A stretch of 23,376 nt of DNA from a virus (IMGVR_UViG_3300032331_001212:1-23376), one strand, 5' to 3'; positions 1 through 6,864 are shown, numbered from the stretch's first letter. The notes: generated from the sequence alone by a model not told the origin. Numbers and translations: made by a program.

Positions 1-13
1 AAATACTTTTATA

Positions 14-41
14 TTGACTCAAGAAATAAGACGTTTATAAG
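14..41 (+). promoter_or_regulatory. candidate sigma70-like promoter before the first gene
   Basis: TTGACT (14-19) and TATAAG (36-41) are separated by 16 bases, each one mismatch from consensus. The -10 box touches the ATG at 42, so transcription from it would begin inside that first gene. The promoter could therefore serve the genes from 250 onward but not the first one. Such matches are frequent by chance in AT-rich DNA. Confidence 0.25.
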
Positions 42-236
42 ATGAGTGATGAGATCGATATAGCAAATGATTTAATGCAACACGCTATCGATGTTGGAAT
101 AAGGAACGCACATGATCAAATCAAAAAACCTTCTAACCAAACAGGGCATTGTATATGGTGTGAAACGCCTGTCAAAGACGACCGCCGGTGGTGTTCAATT
201 GAATGCCGTAACGAATTTGAAAAATACGCAAAATAA
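42..236 (+). CDS. small TraR/DksA-like zinc-finger protein (64 aa)
   Basis: A 64-residue protein whose N-terminus (MSDEIDIAND) resembles that of phage and plasmid TraR/DksA-type proteins. The C-terminal half has a four-cysteine knuckle: C37-x2-C40, then C51-x3-C55. The x10 linker and CSIEC ending are shorter than the classical DksA finger and also resemble the small zinc-ribbon proteins of the DUF2116 type. TraR-like proteins bind in the RNA polymerase secondary channel and alter host transcription. That role is an inference here, because the acidic coiled-coil tip that defines DksA is barely present. There is an in-frame stop at 27-29, so ATG 42 is the first possible ATG start, but no Shine-Dalgarno sequence is visible before it. 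It is first in the + strand gene series, 13 bases before the next gene. Confidence 0.7.
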   Translation: MSDEIDIANDLMQHAIDVGIRNAHDQIKKPSNQTGHCIWCETPVKDDRRWCSIECRNEFEKYAK

Positions 237-242
237 AAGGAG
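237..242 (+). promoter_or_regulatory. ribosome binding site that sets a GTG start
   Basis: AAGGAG lies immediately after the stop codon of the zinc-finger gene and 7 bases before GTG 250. It is the reason for choosing GTG 250 over upstream in-frame starts inside the preceding gene. Confidence 0.6.
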
Positions 243-249
243 AAAAATT

Positions 250-525
250 GTGGCAGACGCAAATTATAATAACTTTGATCCGTCAGCAAGACTTGCTATA
301 AAAGAATTTGAAGATTGGCAACGTAGGGTATTTGCAAAAAACGCAAAGAAAGGGTGGCGATTCTTTAACCCTGATTCACTTGGTAAACCTACACCGCGTT
401 CATCTTATGAAGCATGGGGTGGCACATATCATAACGAAGACCAAATAGAAAAAGATGAGAAGATGACCGATAGAATTATGCTTGGATTATTCTTCGCGTT
501 TGTGATAGTATTGTCGATCCTATAA
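250..525 (+). CDS. small protein with C-terminal membrane segment (91 aa)
   Basis: An unrecognised 91-residue protein. The frame is open from 112, but the GTG at 250 has an AAGGAG at ideal spacing, and upstream starts would overlap most of the zinc-finger gene. The body (about 1-75) is soluble, charged and aromatic-rich, with a WRFFNPDSLG stretch near 36-45 and a YEAWGGTYHN stretch near 53-62. Residues about 76-91 (IMLGLFFAFVIVLSIL) form a single hydrophobic segment at the very end, so the protein is probably tail-anchored with its N-terminus in the cytoplasm. It sits 12 bases before the DNA polymerase gene and is probably cotranscribed with it. The function is unknown; membrane attachment of the replication machinery is one possibility that the sequence does not test. 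Confidence 0.6.
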   Translation: MADANYNNFDPSARLAIKEFEDWQRRVFAKNAKKGWRFFNPDSLGKPTPRSSYEAWGGTYHNEDQIEKDEKMTDRIMLGLFFAFVIVLSIL

Positions 526-537
526 AAGAAAGCATAC

Positions 538-2403
538 ATGCAACTAGTCACACTAGATTTTGAGACCTACTATGATGTAGGTTTTAGTTTATCAGGTCTT
601 ACAACAGAGGAGTATATCCGAGATGCAAGATTCCAAGTCATTGGCGTTGCGATTAAAATTGATGAGGCAGAAACGTATTGGGTTACGGGGTCACACGCCG
701 ACATACAAGAAGCGCTTAATAAGATTGATTGGAAAAACTCCGCCATACTATGTCATAACACGCAGTTCGACGGGGCTATTCTTGCATTCCGTTTTGGTAT
801 CATTCCTGGTCTCTACTTGGATACTCTGTCTATGGCACGGGCTACAAACGGCGTGGAAGTGGGCGGTTCTTTAGCTTACTTAGTCGAACATTATGATCTA
901 GGTGTAAAAGGTACAGAAGTTGTTCAAGCTAAGGGTAAAAGGTTAGAAGACTTCACGCCTACTGAATTGTCAGCATACGCGGGCTACTGTGTAAATGACG
1001 TTAACCTTACCTATAAACTATTCGGCGTGTTAGCCCCTAAGTTTCCTCAGTCAGAGATTGATCTCATTGATCTAACACTTCGTATGTATACTGAGCCTCT
1101 ACTCGAGGTCGATGATGCGTTGCTTCAAGCTAGGTTAGAAGAAGTCCAAGCTGAGAAGTCAGAGTTATTACAAGGCCTCATGGTTAAGTTACAATGCGAT
1201 ACAGAAGAATGTGTAAGAGCCAAGCTTGCATCTAATAAACAATTCGCTGAGATACTACAAGAGTTAGGTGTTGTCGTTCCATTGAAGGTAAGTCCCGCAA
1301 CGGGCAAGGATACGTTTGCTTTAGCTAAAGGCGATCAAGGCTTTTTAGATTTATGTGAACATGAAGACCCGTTCATTCAACAACTTTGTACTGTCAGGTT
1401 AGGTACTAAATCAACTATTGAGGAGAGCAGAATTGAAAGGTTCATCGGGATTGGGGCGCGTAATAAGGGCAAGCTTCCTATACCTCTTAAGTATTATGGC
1501 GCACATACCGGTCGATGGGCAGGTTCAGACAAAGTTAACTTCCAAAACTTACCCGCACGTGATAAGAAAAAGAAAGCGCTTAAGAACGCGATCATCCCGC
1601 CTGACAAACATAAAGTAATAAATGCTGACTCATCACAGATTGAGGCTCGAGTATTAGTATGGTTAGCGGGACAGAATGATGTCGTCCAATGGTACAAAGA
1701 AGAACGAGATGTTTATTGTGAGTTTGCTTCAACTGTTTACGAACGACCTATTACTAAAGCTAATAAGACTGAACGCGCCGTAGGTAAGACTTGTATTCTA
1801 GGGCTAGGTTATGGTACAGGGTGGGCTAAACTACAACAGACATTAAAGTTAGCCGCGAGCGTTGAGTTAGATGAGCGTGAATGTAAACGATTAGTAAGTG
1901 TATATCGTAATATTAATAGTAAGGTGATTGATCTTTGGCGCGAGTGTGAAGAAGCCTTACGAGATATAGCATCATGGCCTAATGGCAAAGAACCTTATCC
2001 TATTGGCCAACACAATGTGTTATACGCAACACCTCAAGGCATCAAGTTACCTAATGGGTTATATATTAAATATCCGGGTCTTACTTGGGATACGTCAGAA
2101 GCTAAATCTAAATTTGTTTATAAGTCAAGACGTGGATTCATATCCATTTGGGGTGGATCTGTGGTAGAGAACGTGGTGCAGGCATTGGCTCGGATTATTA
2201 TTGGTGAGCAGATGTTAAAGATTAATGAGAAGTATCGACCTGTCTTAACGGTACATGATGCGGTAGTGAACGTAATTCCTGAGGCAGAAATAGATAGCGC
2301 GATGGAGTATATTATTGGTACAATGTCAACACCGCCTAATTGGGCTACGGGATTACCTGTTGCATGTGAAGCCCATTACGGTGATTCTTATGGAGATTGC
2401 TAA
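538..2403 (+). CDS. polA: family A DNA polymerase with 3'-5' exonuclease
   Basis: Replicative phage DNA polymerase of the Pol I/T7 gp5 class, 621 residues with no 5' nuclease domain. The N-terminal proofreading exonuclease appears intact: DFET with D7 and E9 (Exo I), HNTQFD (Exo II) and YCVND (Exo III). In the polymerase domain, motif A is ADSSQIEAR with catalytic D364, motif B has R413, K417 and Y425, and motif C is VHD with D574. In motif B the residue equivalent to E. coli F762 is L421. That position affects nucleotide selection and has been linked by metagenomic studies to phage replication style. The stop overlaps the next start as TAATG, so translation is probably coupled. The processivity factor is not evident; T7 uses host thioredoxin, and I cannot place a thioredoxin-binding loop here. 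Confidence 0.95.
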   Translation: MQLVTLDFETYYDVGFSLSGLTTEEYIRDARFQVIGVAIKIDEAETYWVTGSHADIQEALNKIDWKNSAILCHNTQFDGAILAFRFGIIPGLYLDTLSMARATNGVEVGGSLAYLVEHYDLGVKGTEVVQAKGKRLEDFTPTELSAYAGYCVNDVNLTYKLFGVLAPKFPQSEIDLIDLTLRMYTEPLLEVDDALLQARLEEVQAEKSELLQGLMVKLQCDTEECVRAKLASNKQFAEILQELGVVVPLKVSPATGKDTFALAKGDQGFLDLCEHEDPFIQQLCTVRLGTKSTIEESRIERFIGIGARNKGKLPIPLKYYGAHTGRWAGSDKVNFQNLPARDKKKKALKNAIIPPDKHKVINADSSQIEARVLVWLAGQNDVVQWYKEERDVYCEFASTVYERPITKANKTERAVGKTCILGLGYGTGWAKLQQTLKLAASVELDERECKRLVSVYRNINSKVIDLWRECEEALRDIASWPNGKEPYPIGQHNVLYATPQGIKLPNGLYIKYPGLTWDTSEAKSKFVYKSRRGFISIWGGSVVENVVQALARIIIGEQMLKINEKYRPVLTVHDAVVNVIPEAEIDSAMEYIIGTMSTPPNWATGLPVACEAHYGDSYGDC

Positions 2404-2570
2404 TGAAAAAGACAGCACAAAATGATGTAACAGGAGATTGGTTACAATCTAAACCTAATAGTGAAATGTTCGAAAAGAACTTTGACTTAATATTTCGCAA
2501 AAAGAAACCCGAAGAAACTGAATATGAACTTAATAAATCAACAGGCGAAGTCCAAAAGAAAGAAGACTAA
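2403..2570 (+). CDS. small conserved phage protein (55 aa)
   Basis: A 55-residue protein in a reading frame tied to both neighbours. Its ATG shares one base with the polymerase stop, and its stop shares one base with the nuclease ATG (TAATG at both ends). It is lysine- and glutamate-rich, with an N-terminal pattern V-T-G-D-x-L-x-S-K-P-N-S-E-x-F-x-x-N-F-D-x-I-F (residues about 9-31). This resembles short proteins often seen beside phage polymerase or nuclease genes. The C-terminal half is charged and probably disordered. The function is unknown; its position between polymerase and nuclease suggests a replication accessory. Confidence 0.65.
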   Translation: MKKTAQNDVTGDWLQSKPNSEMFEKNFDLIFRKKKPEETEYELNKSTGEVQKKED

Positions 2571-3226
2571 TGGCTAATTTCACTTGGTCATACTCAGCTC
2601 TTAAGGAGTATGAGAATTGTCCTAAGAAGTATTACGAGATCCGAGTAGCTCAAAACTACACAGTTATACCTAGCGAAAAGATGATCTATGGTACAGAGGT
2701 TCACAAAGCATTAGAAGATTATGTTAAAGATGGTAAAGAATTAGCACTAAATTACTTAAGATTTAAAGGAGTTGTTGATGAGCTTATTGCCATTCCTGGT
2801 CAGAAATATGCGGAGTATGAGATGGCTTTGGGTAAAGACAAGTCGCCCTGTGCGTTTGATGATCCTAATCGTTGGGTACGTGGTATTGTTGACTTGCTTA
2901 TTGTTGATAATGACTATGCTTTCATTGTTGACTATAAGACCGGAAGTAATCGCTACCCTGATCCTAAACAATTACGCCTAATGTCTTTGATGACGTTTGC
3001 TCACTTCCCTCAAGTGAATAAGATTAAAGCAGGGTTATTATTTGTAATGCATAATAGTTTTATTACAGAAGAATATAAGCGCGAAGATATGGACGCATCA
3101 TGGGATAAGTTTAATGTATCTTTAAAACGAGTAGATACTTCATACGAACTTAATACATGGATCGCAAACCCTACTCCCCTGTGTAAATACTGTCCTGTCA
3201 AGTCCTGTGAATTTAATAAGTCGTGA
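2570..3226 (+). CDS. Cas4/RecB-like PD-(D/E)XK nuclease
   Basis: A 218-residue nuclease of the Cas4/AddB/RecB group. The opening WSYSALKEYENCPKKYY motif (6-22) is typical, followed by H45 in GTEVHKALE, D108 in GIVDLL, the core D121-Y-K123, and Q134 in PKQLRL. This gives the H-D-D-x-K-Q active-site pattern. Four cysteines, C17 plus C205, C208 and C213, match the arrangement that holds an iron-sulfur cluster in Cas4 and AddB. In this family such enzymes trim DNA ends as 5'-3' exonucleases or act in recombination. Here the gene lies in the replication module next to polymerase and before an SNF2 helicase, with no cas genes nearby, so a phage recombination or end-processing role is more likely than CRISPR adaptation. 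Confidence 0.85.
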   Translation: MANFTWSYSALKEYENCPKKYYEIRVAQNYTVIPSEKMIYGTEVHKALEDYVKDGKELALNYLRFKGVVDELIAIPGQKYAEYEMALGKDKSPCAFDDPNRWVRGIVDLLIVDNDYAFIVDYKTGSNRYPDPKQLRLMSLMTFAHFPQVNKIKAGLLFVMHNSFITEEYKREDMDASWDKFNVSLKRVDTSYELNTWIANPTPLCKYCPVKSCEFNKS

Positions 3227-3232
3227 TATAAT
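3224..3232 (+). promoter_or_regulatory. candidate extended -10 promoter
   Basis: TG-A-TATAAT is a perfect extended -10 element just after the nuclease stop codon, but there is no good -35 box. Initiation would fall at or next to the ATG at 3238, giving a leaderless message. It may be coincidental. Confidence 0.25.
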
Positions 3233-3237
3233 ACCGC

Positions 3238-3537
3238 ATGCCTTTCGTTAATAAACCTAGACCTATTTATAAAGACTCCCCGCTTGAACATAAAAAGCGT
3301 ATGGAGAGACAACGCGCACGTCGTGCAATTGATAAAAAATACCCTGATAAAAATGGTAATGGTGAAGCAGACATTCGAGAAGGTAAAGACGTAGCCCATA
3401 AAAAAGCCCTTGACAAAGGTGGTTCAAATAAAGATGGATATACTATTCAATTAGCTAAAAAGAATAGATCCTTCAAACGAGATTCAAAACATAATTTAGT
3501 TTCAGAAGTAAGCAAACGCGAACGTAAGAAGAAGTAA
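3238..3537 (+). CDS. small basic HNH-like protein (99 aa)
   Basis: A very basic 99-residue protein of a type common in phages. The core DVAHKKALDKGGSNKDGY (51-68), followed by KKNRSF, has the DH/AH-x-x-P-L-x-x-GG-S layout of HNH nucleases. It lacks the zinc cysteines and the second metal histidine is not clear, so it may be a degenerate HNH fold that binds DNA. The N-terminus is rich in Arg and Lys (18-34). Directly before the HNH-like core, residues 37-48 read DKNGNGEADIRE, which fits the calcium-binding EF-hand loop pattern. No Shine-Dalgarno is visible before ATG 3238. The gene is followed by a 77-base gap with a probable promoter. Endonuclease activity is uncertain. Confidence 0.65.
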   Translation: MPFVNKPRPIYKDSPLEHKKRMERQRARRAIDKKYPDKNGNGEADIREGKDVAHKKALDKGGSNKDGYTIQLAKKNRSFKRDSKHNLVSEVSKRERKKK

Positions 3538-3545
3538 AGTAATAC

Positions 3546-3573
3546 TTGACAGCACTAATAGGTGTGCTAAACT
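3546..3573 (+). promoter_or_regulatory. probable promoter for the SNF2 helicase unit
   Basis: A consensus TTGACA (3546-3551), a 16-base spacer, and TAAACT (3568-3573) preceded by TG with one base between, making an extended -10. It lies in one of the few real gaps on the + strand, about 40 bases upstream of the helicase start. It would drive the genes from 3615 to at least 6805. Confidence 0.45.
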
Positions 3574-3579
3574 ACCTAT
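3551..3579 (+). repeat. two overlapping inverted repeats across the promoter
   Basis: AGCAC (3551-3555) pairs with GTGCT (3564-3568) around an 8-base loop. ATAGGT (3558-3563) pairs with ACCTAT (3574-3579) around a 10-base loop. The two are mutually exclusive as hairpins and cover the spacer, the -10 box and the start region. They may be operator half-sites or alternative RNA structures in the leader. Confidence 0.4.
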
Positions 3580-3614
3580 CCTAGTTATTAAAGAGCGACC
3601 TTGGGTCTTAGTTA

Positions 3615-5180
3615 ATGGAAATCATAGATAACACCGCAGTTAAACTTACAGTTCCTGAACATATAGTTTCTCACATTACAAGCAACATTGAAAAGTGTGA
3701 AGTGCTAGAACATAAAGGCAATCTCACAGACCTTATTGTATTTTGGGGTTTAGATGAGATGACTCGCCTTAACCAACTTATATCCTTCCGCAATAATTTA
3801 CCATCACCCATCGTACGTGATTATGATTGGCCAGGTATATATAAACCTTTTGATCACCAACGCGTTACATCCGAGTTCTTGTCTATTAATCATCGTGCAT
3901 TTTGTTTTAATGAGGCCGGTACAGGTAAAACTTCGTCAGTACTTTGGGCTACAGATTATTTAATGAAGCAAGGTAAAGTTAAACGCGTTCTTATTATATG
4001 TCCTTTGTCGATTATGTATTCAGCTTGGCAAGGCGATGTCTTTAATACGTGCATGCATAGATCAGTAGGTATTGCTCATGGCACTTCCGCTAAAAGAGAA
4101 AAGATTATTAATGGCGAATATGAAATAGTTATTATTAATTATGATGGCGTAGCTATTGTTAAAGATGCAATCATTAAAGGCGGATTTGATCTTGTTGTTA
4201 TTGATGAAGCTAACGCATATAAAAGTCCATCAACGGCTAGGTGGAAAACCTTAGCTAAAATATTAAAACCTGAAACAAGATTGTGGATGATGACAGGCAC
4301 ACCCGCAGCGCAATCACCTGTTGATGCTTATGGCCTAGCTAAACTTGTTTGCCCGCAAAGAGTTCCTAAATTTAGTATGGCGTGGCGAGATAAAGTTATG
4401 CAACAGATTACACGATTTAAATGGATACCAAAACATAATGCTAAAGATGAAGTATTCAAAGCATTACAGCCCGCTATTAGATATGCTAAGAATGAATGTT
4501 TAGATTTACCTGATGTTATGTATCAGACACGTGATGTACCGTTGACCCCACAAGTACAAAAATATTATAAACAATTAAAAGAACAGATGTTAATCGAAAC
4601 CGCAGGCGAATCAGTAAGTGCTGTCAATGCCGCGGCTAACTTAAATAAACTACTACAGATTTCAGGTGGTGCAGTATACACAGATAAGAAAGAAGTTATT
4701 GAGTTTGATATATCACCTCGTCTATCTGCGTTGAGTGAAGTGATTGCTGAGACTACAAATAAGATATTAGTATTTGTACCTTATAGACATACGATACGAG
4801 TTGTATCTCAATACTTAACTAAACAAGAAATATCAAACGAAGTTATTAACGGGGAAGTATCAGCGACAGACAGAGCGCATATCATTCAGCGTTTTCAAAG
4901 TATGGACGATCCTCGTGTATTAGTAATTCAACCTCAAGCCGCTTCTCACGGAGTGACGCTAACTAGAGCAGATACCATAGTCTTTTGGTCACCTGTGATG
5001 GGAGTTGAAACTTACCTACAATGCGTTGCCCGTATGGATCGTGTAGGTCAGAAAAATAAGATGACAGTCGTTCATCTAGAAGGCTCAGATGTAGAGAAAA
5101 GGATTTATAAGATGTTGCAAGGCAAAGTAGATTTACATACTAAGTTAGTTGATCTTTATAGGGAGGAATTAGAAACATGA
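3615..5180 (+). CDS. SNF2-family superfamily 2 helicase/ATPase
   Basis: A 521-residue SF2 protein with the SNF2 signature. Motif I is NEAGTGKT (K105, T106), motif II is DEAN (D197, E198), motif III is TGTP (227-230), and motif VI is Q469-x3-R473-x2-R476-V-G-Q479, the SNF2-type arginine-finger motif. A HQ pair near 82 (FDHQ) is the Q-motif region. Such enzymes translocate on double-stranded DNA and remodel protein-DNA or branched DNA; phage versions are thought to act in replication restart, recombination or displacement of bound proteins. It is shorter than chromatin remodellers, with no extra domains. ATG 3615 has no strong Shine-Dalgarno; a small GACC/GGTC inverted repeat (3597-3607) lies just upstream. 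Its stop overlaps the next start (ATGA). Confidence 0.9.
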   Translation: MEIIDNTAVKLTVPEHIVSHITSNIEKCEVLEHKGNLTDLIVFWGLDEMTRLNQLISFRNNLPSPIVRDYDWPGIYKPFDHQRVTSEFLSINHRAFCFNEAGTGKTSSVLWATDYLMKQGKVKRVLIICPLSIMYSAWQGDVFNTCMHRSVGIAHGTSAKREKIINGEYEIVIINYDGVAIVKDAIIKGGFDLVVIDEANAYKSPSTARWKTLAKILKPETRLWMMTGTPAAQSPVDAYGLAKLVCPQRVPKFSMAWRDKVMQQITRFKWIPKHNAKDEVFKALQPAIRYAKNECLDLPDVMYQTRDVPLTPQVQKYYKQLKEQMLIETAGESVSAVNAAANLNKLLQISGGAVYTDKKEVIEFDISPRLSALSEVIAETTNKILVFVPYRHTIRVVSQYLTKQEISNEVINGEVSATDRAHIIQRFQSMDDPRVLVIQPQAASHGVTLTRADTIVFWSPVMGVETYLQCVARMDRVGQKNKMTVVHLEGSDVEKRIYKMLQGKVDLHTKLVDLYREELET

Positions 5181-5584
5181 GTGATAATATTAAGTTAGAT
5201 GAGATTGTACAAGCTTACTTGACAATACGTGGTCAACGTGAGAACATAGCAAGGGAGTTTGAATTACAAGACGCTGAACTAAAAGCAGAACAAGCGCAAT
5301 TAGAACAAGTGTTATTAGAGCAGTGTAATGAAATGAACGCCGAGACAATACGTACAGGCGCGGGTACAATAGTTAAGACTTTAAAAGAAAGTTATATATG
5401 TAGTGATTGGGACGGCCTTAAATCATTTATCATGGAAAACGGATTGATTGAGTTAATGCAACAACGATTACATAATACTAATCTTAAAGAGTACCTAGCT
5501 AACCACGATGGCGAGGGTATGCCACCAGGAGTTAGTTCATTTAGAGAATATAGTATTGTAGTTAAGAAACCTAGTAAATCTTAA
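5177..5584 (+). CDS. conserved coiled-coil phage protein of unknown function (135 aa)
   Basis: A 135-residue protein starting inside the helicase stop (ATGA), with a strong GGGAGGA ribosome site at 5161-5167. Residues about 5-50 form a charged, Gln/Glu-rich heptad-like helix likely to be a coiled coil. A compact domain follows, with TIRTGAGTIVKTLKESYICSDWD (about 57-79), and then the pattern M-Q-Q-R-L-H-x-x-N-L-K-E-Y-L...P-P-G-V...R-E-Y-x-I-x-V-x-K to the end. This pattern recurs in phage replication clusters, in my recollection, without an assigned function. The layout (long N-terminal helix, small mixed domain) is loosely like Gam-type nuclease inhibitors, but I see no specific match. Placement between SNF2 helicase and the SSB candidate suggests a recombination or replication accessory. 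Confidence 0.7.
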   Translation: MSDNIKLDEIVQAYLTIRGQRENIAREFELQDAELKAEQAQLEQVLLEQCNEMNAETIRTGAGTIVKTLKESYICSDWDGLKSFIMENGLIELMQQRLHNTNLKEYLANHDGEGMPPGVSSFREYSIVVKKPSKS

Positions 5585-5588
5585 GGAG
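5583..5588 (+). promoter_or_regulatory. strong ribosome binding site for the SSB-like gene
   Basis: AAGGAG overlaps the stop codon of the coiled-coil gene and lies 6 bases before ATG 5595. It is the best Shine-Dalgarno on the + strand of the window, consistent with a protein needed in large amounts such as an ssDNA-binding protein. Confidence 0.6.
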
Positions 5589-5594
5589 TAAATT

Positions 5595-6485
5595 ATGAGT
5601 AACGAATTAGCAATATTAATGCAACAAAATCCTGCCCTACTTCAAACAGGGCTAGACGCAGATACACTAGCAGTAGCCGGTGGTGGTGGTAACAACGTCA
5701 CTAAACGTATCTCGATCAAAGGCGGAGTATTCCGCAAGTATGCGGGTGGTGAAGAAGTTGGTACGATTGAAGACCGATCAATGAACGTAGTCTTTATTCG
5801 TATGGCTCACAACGCATCAAGAATGTATTACGCTTCATCATACAAAGACGGCGAGAAAATTGTACCTTCATGTTGGTCTACTGATTCTCGTACGCCTGAT
5901 ACTGATGTGCCAAATCCTCCTGCGAGTTCATGTGACCAATGTCCATATAGTGTTAAGAATTCTGTAGCAGGTAATGGTTCAGCATGTCGTTTATCATGGA
6001 GAACAGCAGTTACAGTGCCTGGTGATCCAAGTAATGACATCTATCAACTTGTATTACCATCAACATCATGTTGGCAAAAAGAAGATAATGGCAAGTGGGG
6101 CTTCAGACCTTATGTACAAATGCTAGCTAATAATAACATTGGTGCAAGTAAGATTATTACTAAGATGCAATTTGATACTAAGTCACCTACACCTAAACTA
6201 TTATTCTCGCCTGTTGGAGTATTAACACCTGAGCAATTAGTTGATGTGGAAAAACAAGCTAAGTCTCAAACGGCTGATAACTATATTAAACTCACTGTAT
6301 ATAAACCTAAAGAAGAAGGCGAAGCATTTGCACCACAAGCAGACCCTGTTGCAACACCTCAGGCGGCAAGTGATGTACAGTCAGACGTGGCAGTAGAACA
6401 ACCTACATTAAGAGCAGAACCTGCGCCTACGCAGAAGCCTACTGATGTAAGTTCTATTGTTAAAAAATGGTCAGTTAAAACTTAA
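5595..6485 (+). CDS. zinc-finger protein, candidate ssDNA-binding protein (296 aa)
   Basis: A 296-residue protein of a conserved phage type found in replication clusters. After a flexible N-terminus with AGGGGNN (28-34), residues about 36-235 look like a beta-rich core. It carries four cysteines that could hold zinc: C93, C113-x2-C116 and C131, in the order CW...CDQCPYS...ACRLSWR. A segment K-M-Q-F-D...P-K-L-L-F-S-P-V-G-V-L-T-P-E-Q (190-214) follows. Residues about 240-285 are Pro/Ala/Gln-rich and probably disordered, ending in VKKWSVKT rather than the acidic tip of classical SSBs. T4 gp32 likewise has a zinc-bearing ssDNA-binding core. The SSB assignment is an inference from context, Zn knuckle and strong ribosome site; alternatives are a recombination mediator or transcription factor. 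Confidence 0.75.
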   Translation: MSNELAILMQQNPALLQTGLDADTLAVAGGGGNNVTKRISIKGGVFRKYAGGEEVGTIEDRSMNVVFIRMAHNASRMYYASSYKDGEKIVPSCWSTDSRTPDTDVPNPPASSCDQCPYSVKNSVAGNGSACRLSWRTAVTVPGDPSNDIYQLVLPSTSCWQKEDNGKWGFRPYVQMLANNNIGASKIITKMQFDTKSPTPKLLFSPVGVLTPEQLVDVEKQAKSQTADNYIKLTVYKPKEEGEAFAPQADPVATPQAASDVQSDVAVEQPTLRAEPAPTQKPTDVSSIVKKWSVKT

Positions 6486-6493
6486 GGATAATC

Positions 6494-6805
6494 ATGGCTA
6501 AATGTTATAGTGAGAAATTCTTACTTAGTTTAAACGGCCTTAACGAAAAAAAGTTAGGTGTGCAGCTTGGTAGGTTATGCGTTAAAGCTAATCTGCCACC
6601 TAAACTTATTGCATACGCATTGGGCGTATCTCGTATGTCAGTATATGGTTGGTTCAGAGGAAGACCAATACGAGAAAAAAATATAGACAAAGTTGAAAAA
6701 CTAATGGAAGTTATTAATGAATATTTCGAGGCTCAACAATTGCCAGTGTCAAGTACTATTGATGCAAAAATATTTATTGATACTAAAGTTATCGACAAAC
6801 TATAA
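6494..6805 (+). CDS. small helix-turn-helix DNA-binding protein (103 aa)
   Basis: A 103-residue protein with a clear helix-turn-helix at about 34-58: LPPKLIAYALGVSRMSVYGWFRG, in which LIAYALG is the support helix and SRMSVYGWF the recognition helix. This resembles XRE/Cro-like and phage-type regulators, though it carries extra N-terminal helix (6-30) and a C-terminal tail (75-103) that may dimerise. It follows the SSB-like gene by 8 bases with AAGGA at 6484-6488. A candidate promoter overlaps its 3' end and a perfect palindrome lies 44 bases after its stop, so it may bind there and control the primase-helicase gene. Regulation of that kind is inferred from position; a structural DNA-binding role is also possible. 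Confidence 0.75.
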   Translation: MAKCYSEKFLLSLNGLNEKKLGVQLGRLCVKANLPPKLIAYALGVSRMSVYGWFRGRPIREKNIDKVEKLMEVINEYFEAQQLPVSSTIDAKIFIDTKVIDKL

Positions 6806-6806
6806 A
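6777..6806 (+). promoter_or_regulatory. candidate promoter for the primase-helicase gene
   Basis: TTGATA (6777-6782) and TATAAA (6801-6806) have an 18-base spacer and each is one base from consensus. The -10 box overlaps the stop codon of the helix-turn-helix gene. Transcription would start near 6813 and give a leader of about 90 bases containing the palindrome at 6849-6864. Confidence 0.35.
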
Positions 6807-6848
6807 AACGTAGTAGAATAGAATCCTCCCTAGTGAGCAATTAAAAAA

Positions 6849-6864
6849 CACATAATTTTATGTG
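6849..6864. promoter_or_regulatory. perfect palindrome CACATAA-TT-TTATGTG, possible operator
   Basis: A 16-base perfect inverted repeat with 7-base arms and a 2-base centre, in the 96-base gap before the primase-helicase. The tiny centre makes it a poor RNA hairpin but a good binding site for a symmetric protein dimer. The helix-turn-helix protein encoded just upstream is the obvious candidate. Confidence 0.45.

Noticed and set aside
112-249. Upstream extension of the membrane-anchored protein gene to ATG 112
   Set aside because: It would overlap most of the zinc-finger gene, and GTG 250 has an AAGGAG at the right distance.
2570-3226. CRISPR adaptation role for the Cas4-like nuclease
   Set aside because: No cas1, cas2 or repeat-spacer array is seen in the window; phage replication clusters often carry such nucleases alone.
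3010-3399. Open frame of 129 codons on the - strand
   Set aside because: It lies antisense across the nuclease and HNH-like genes, both well supported by motifs, and its product has no recognisable pattern.
3421-3429. GGTTCAAAT resembling a tRNA T-loop
   Set aside because: It encodes in-frame residues of the HNH-like GGSN motif and no acceptor, D or anticodon arms are found around it.
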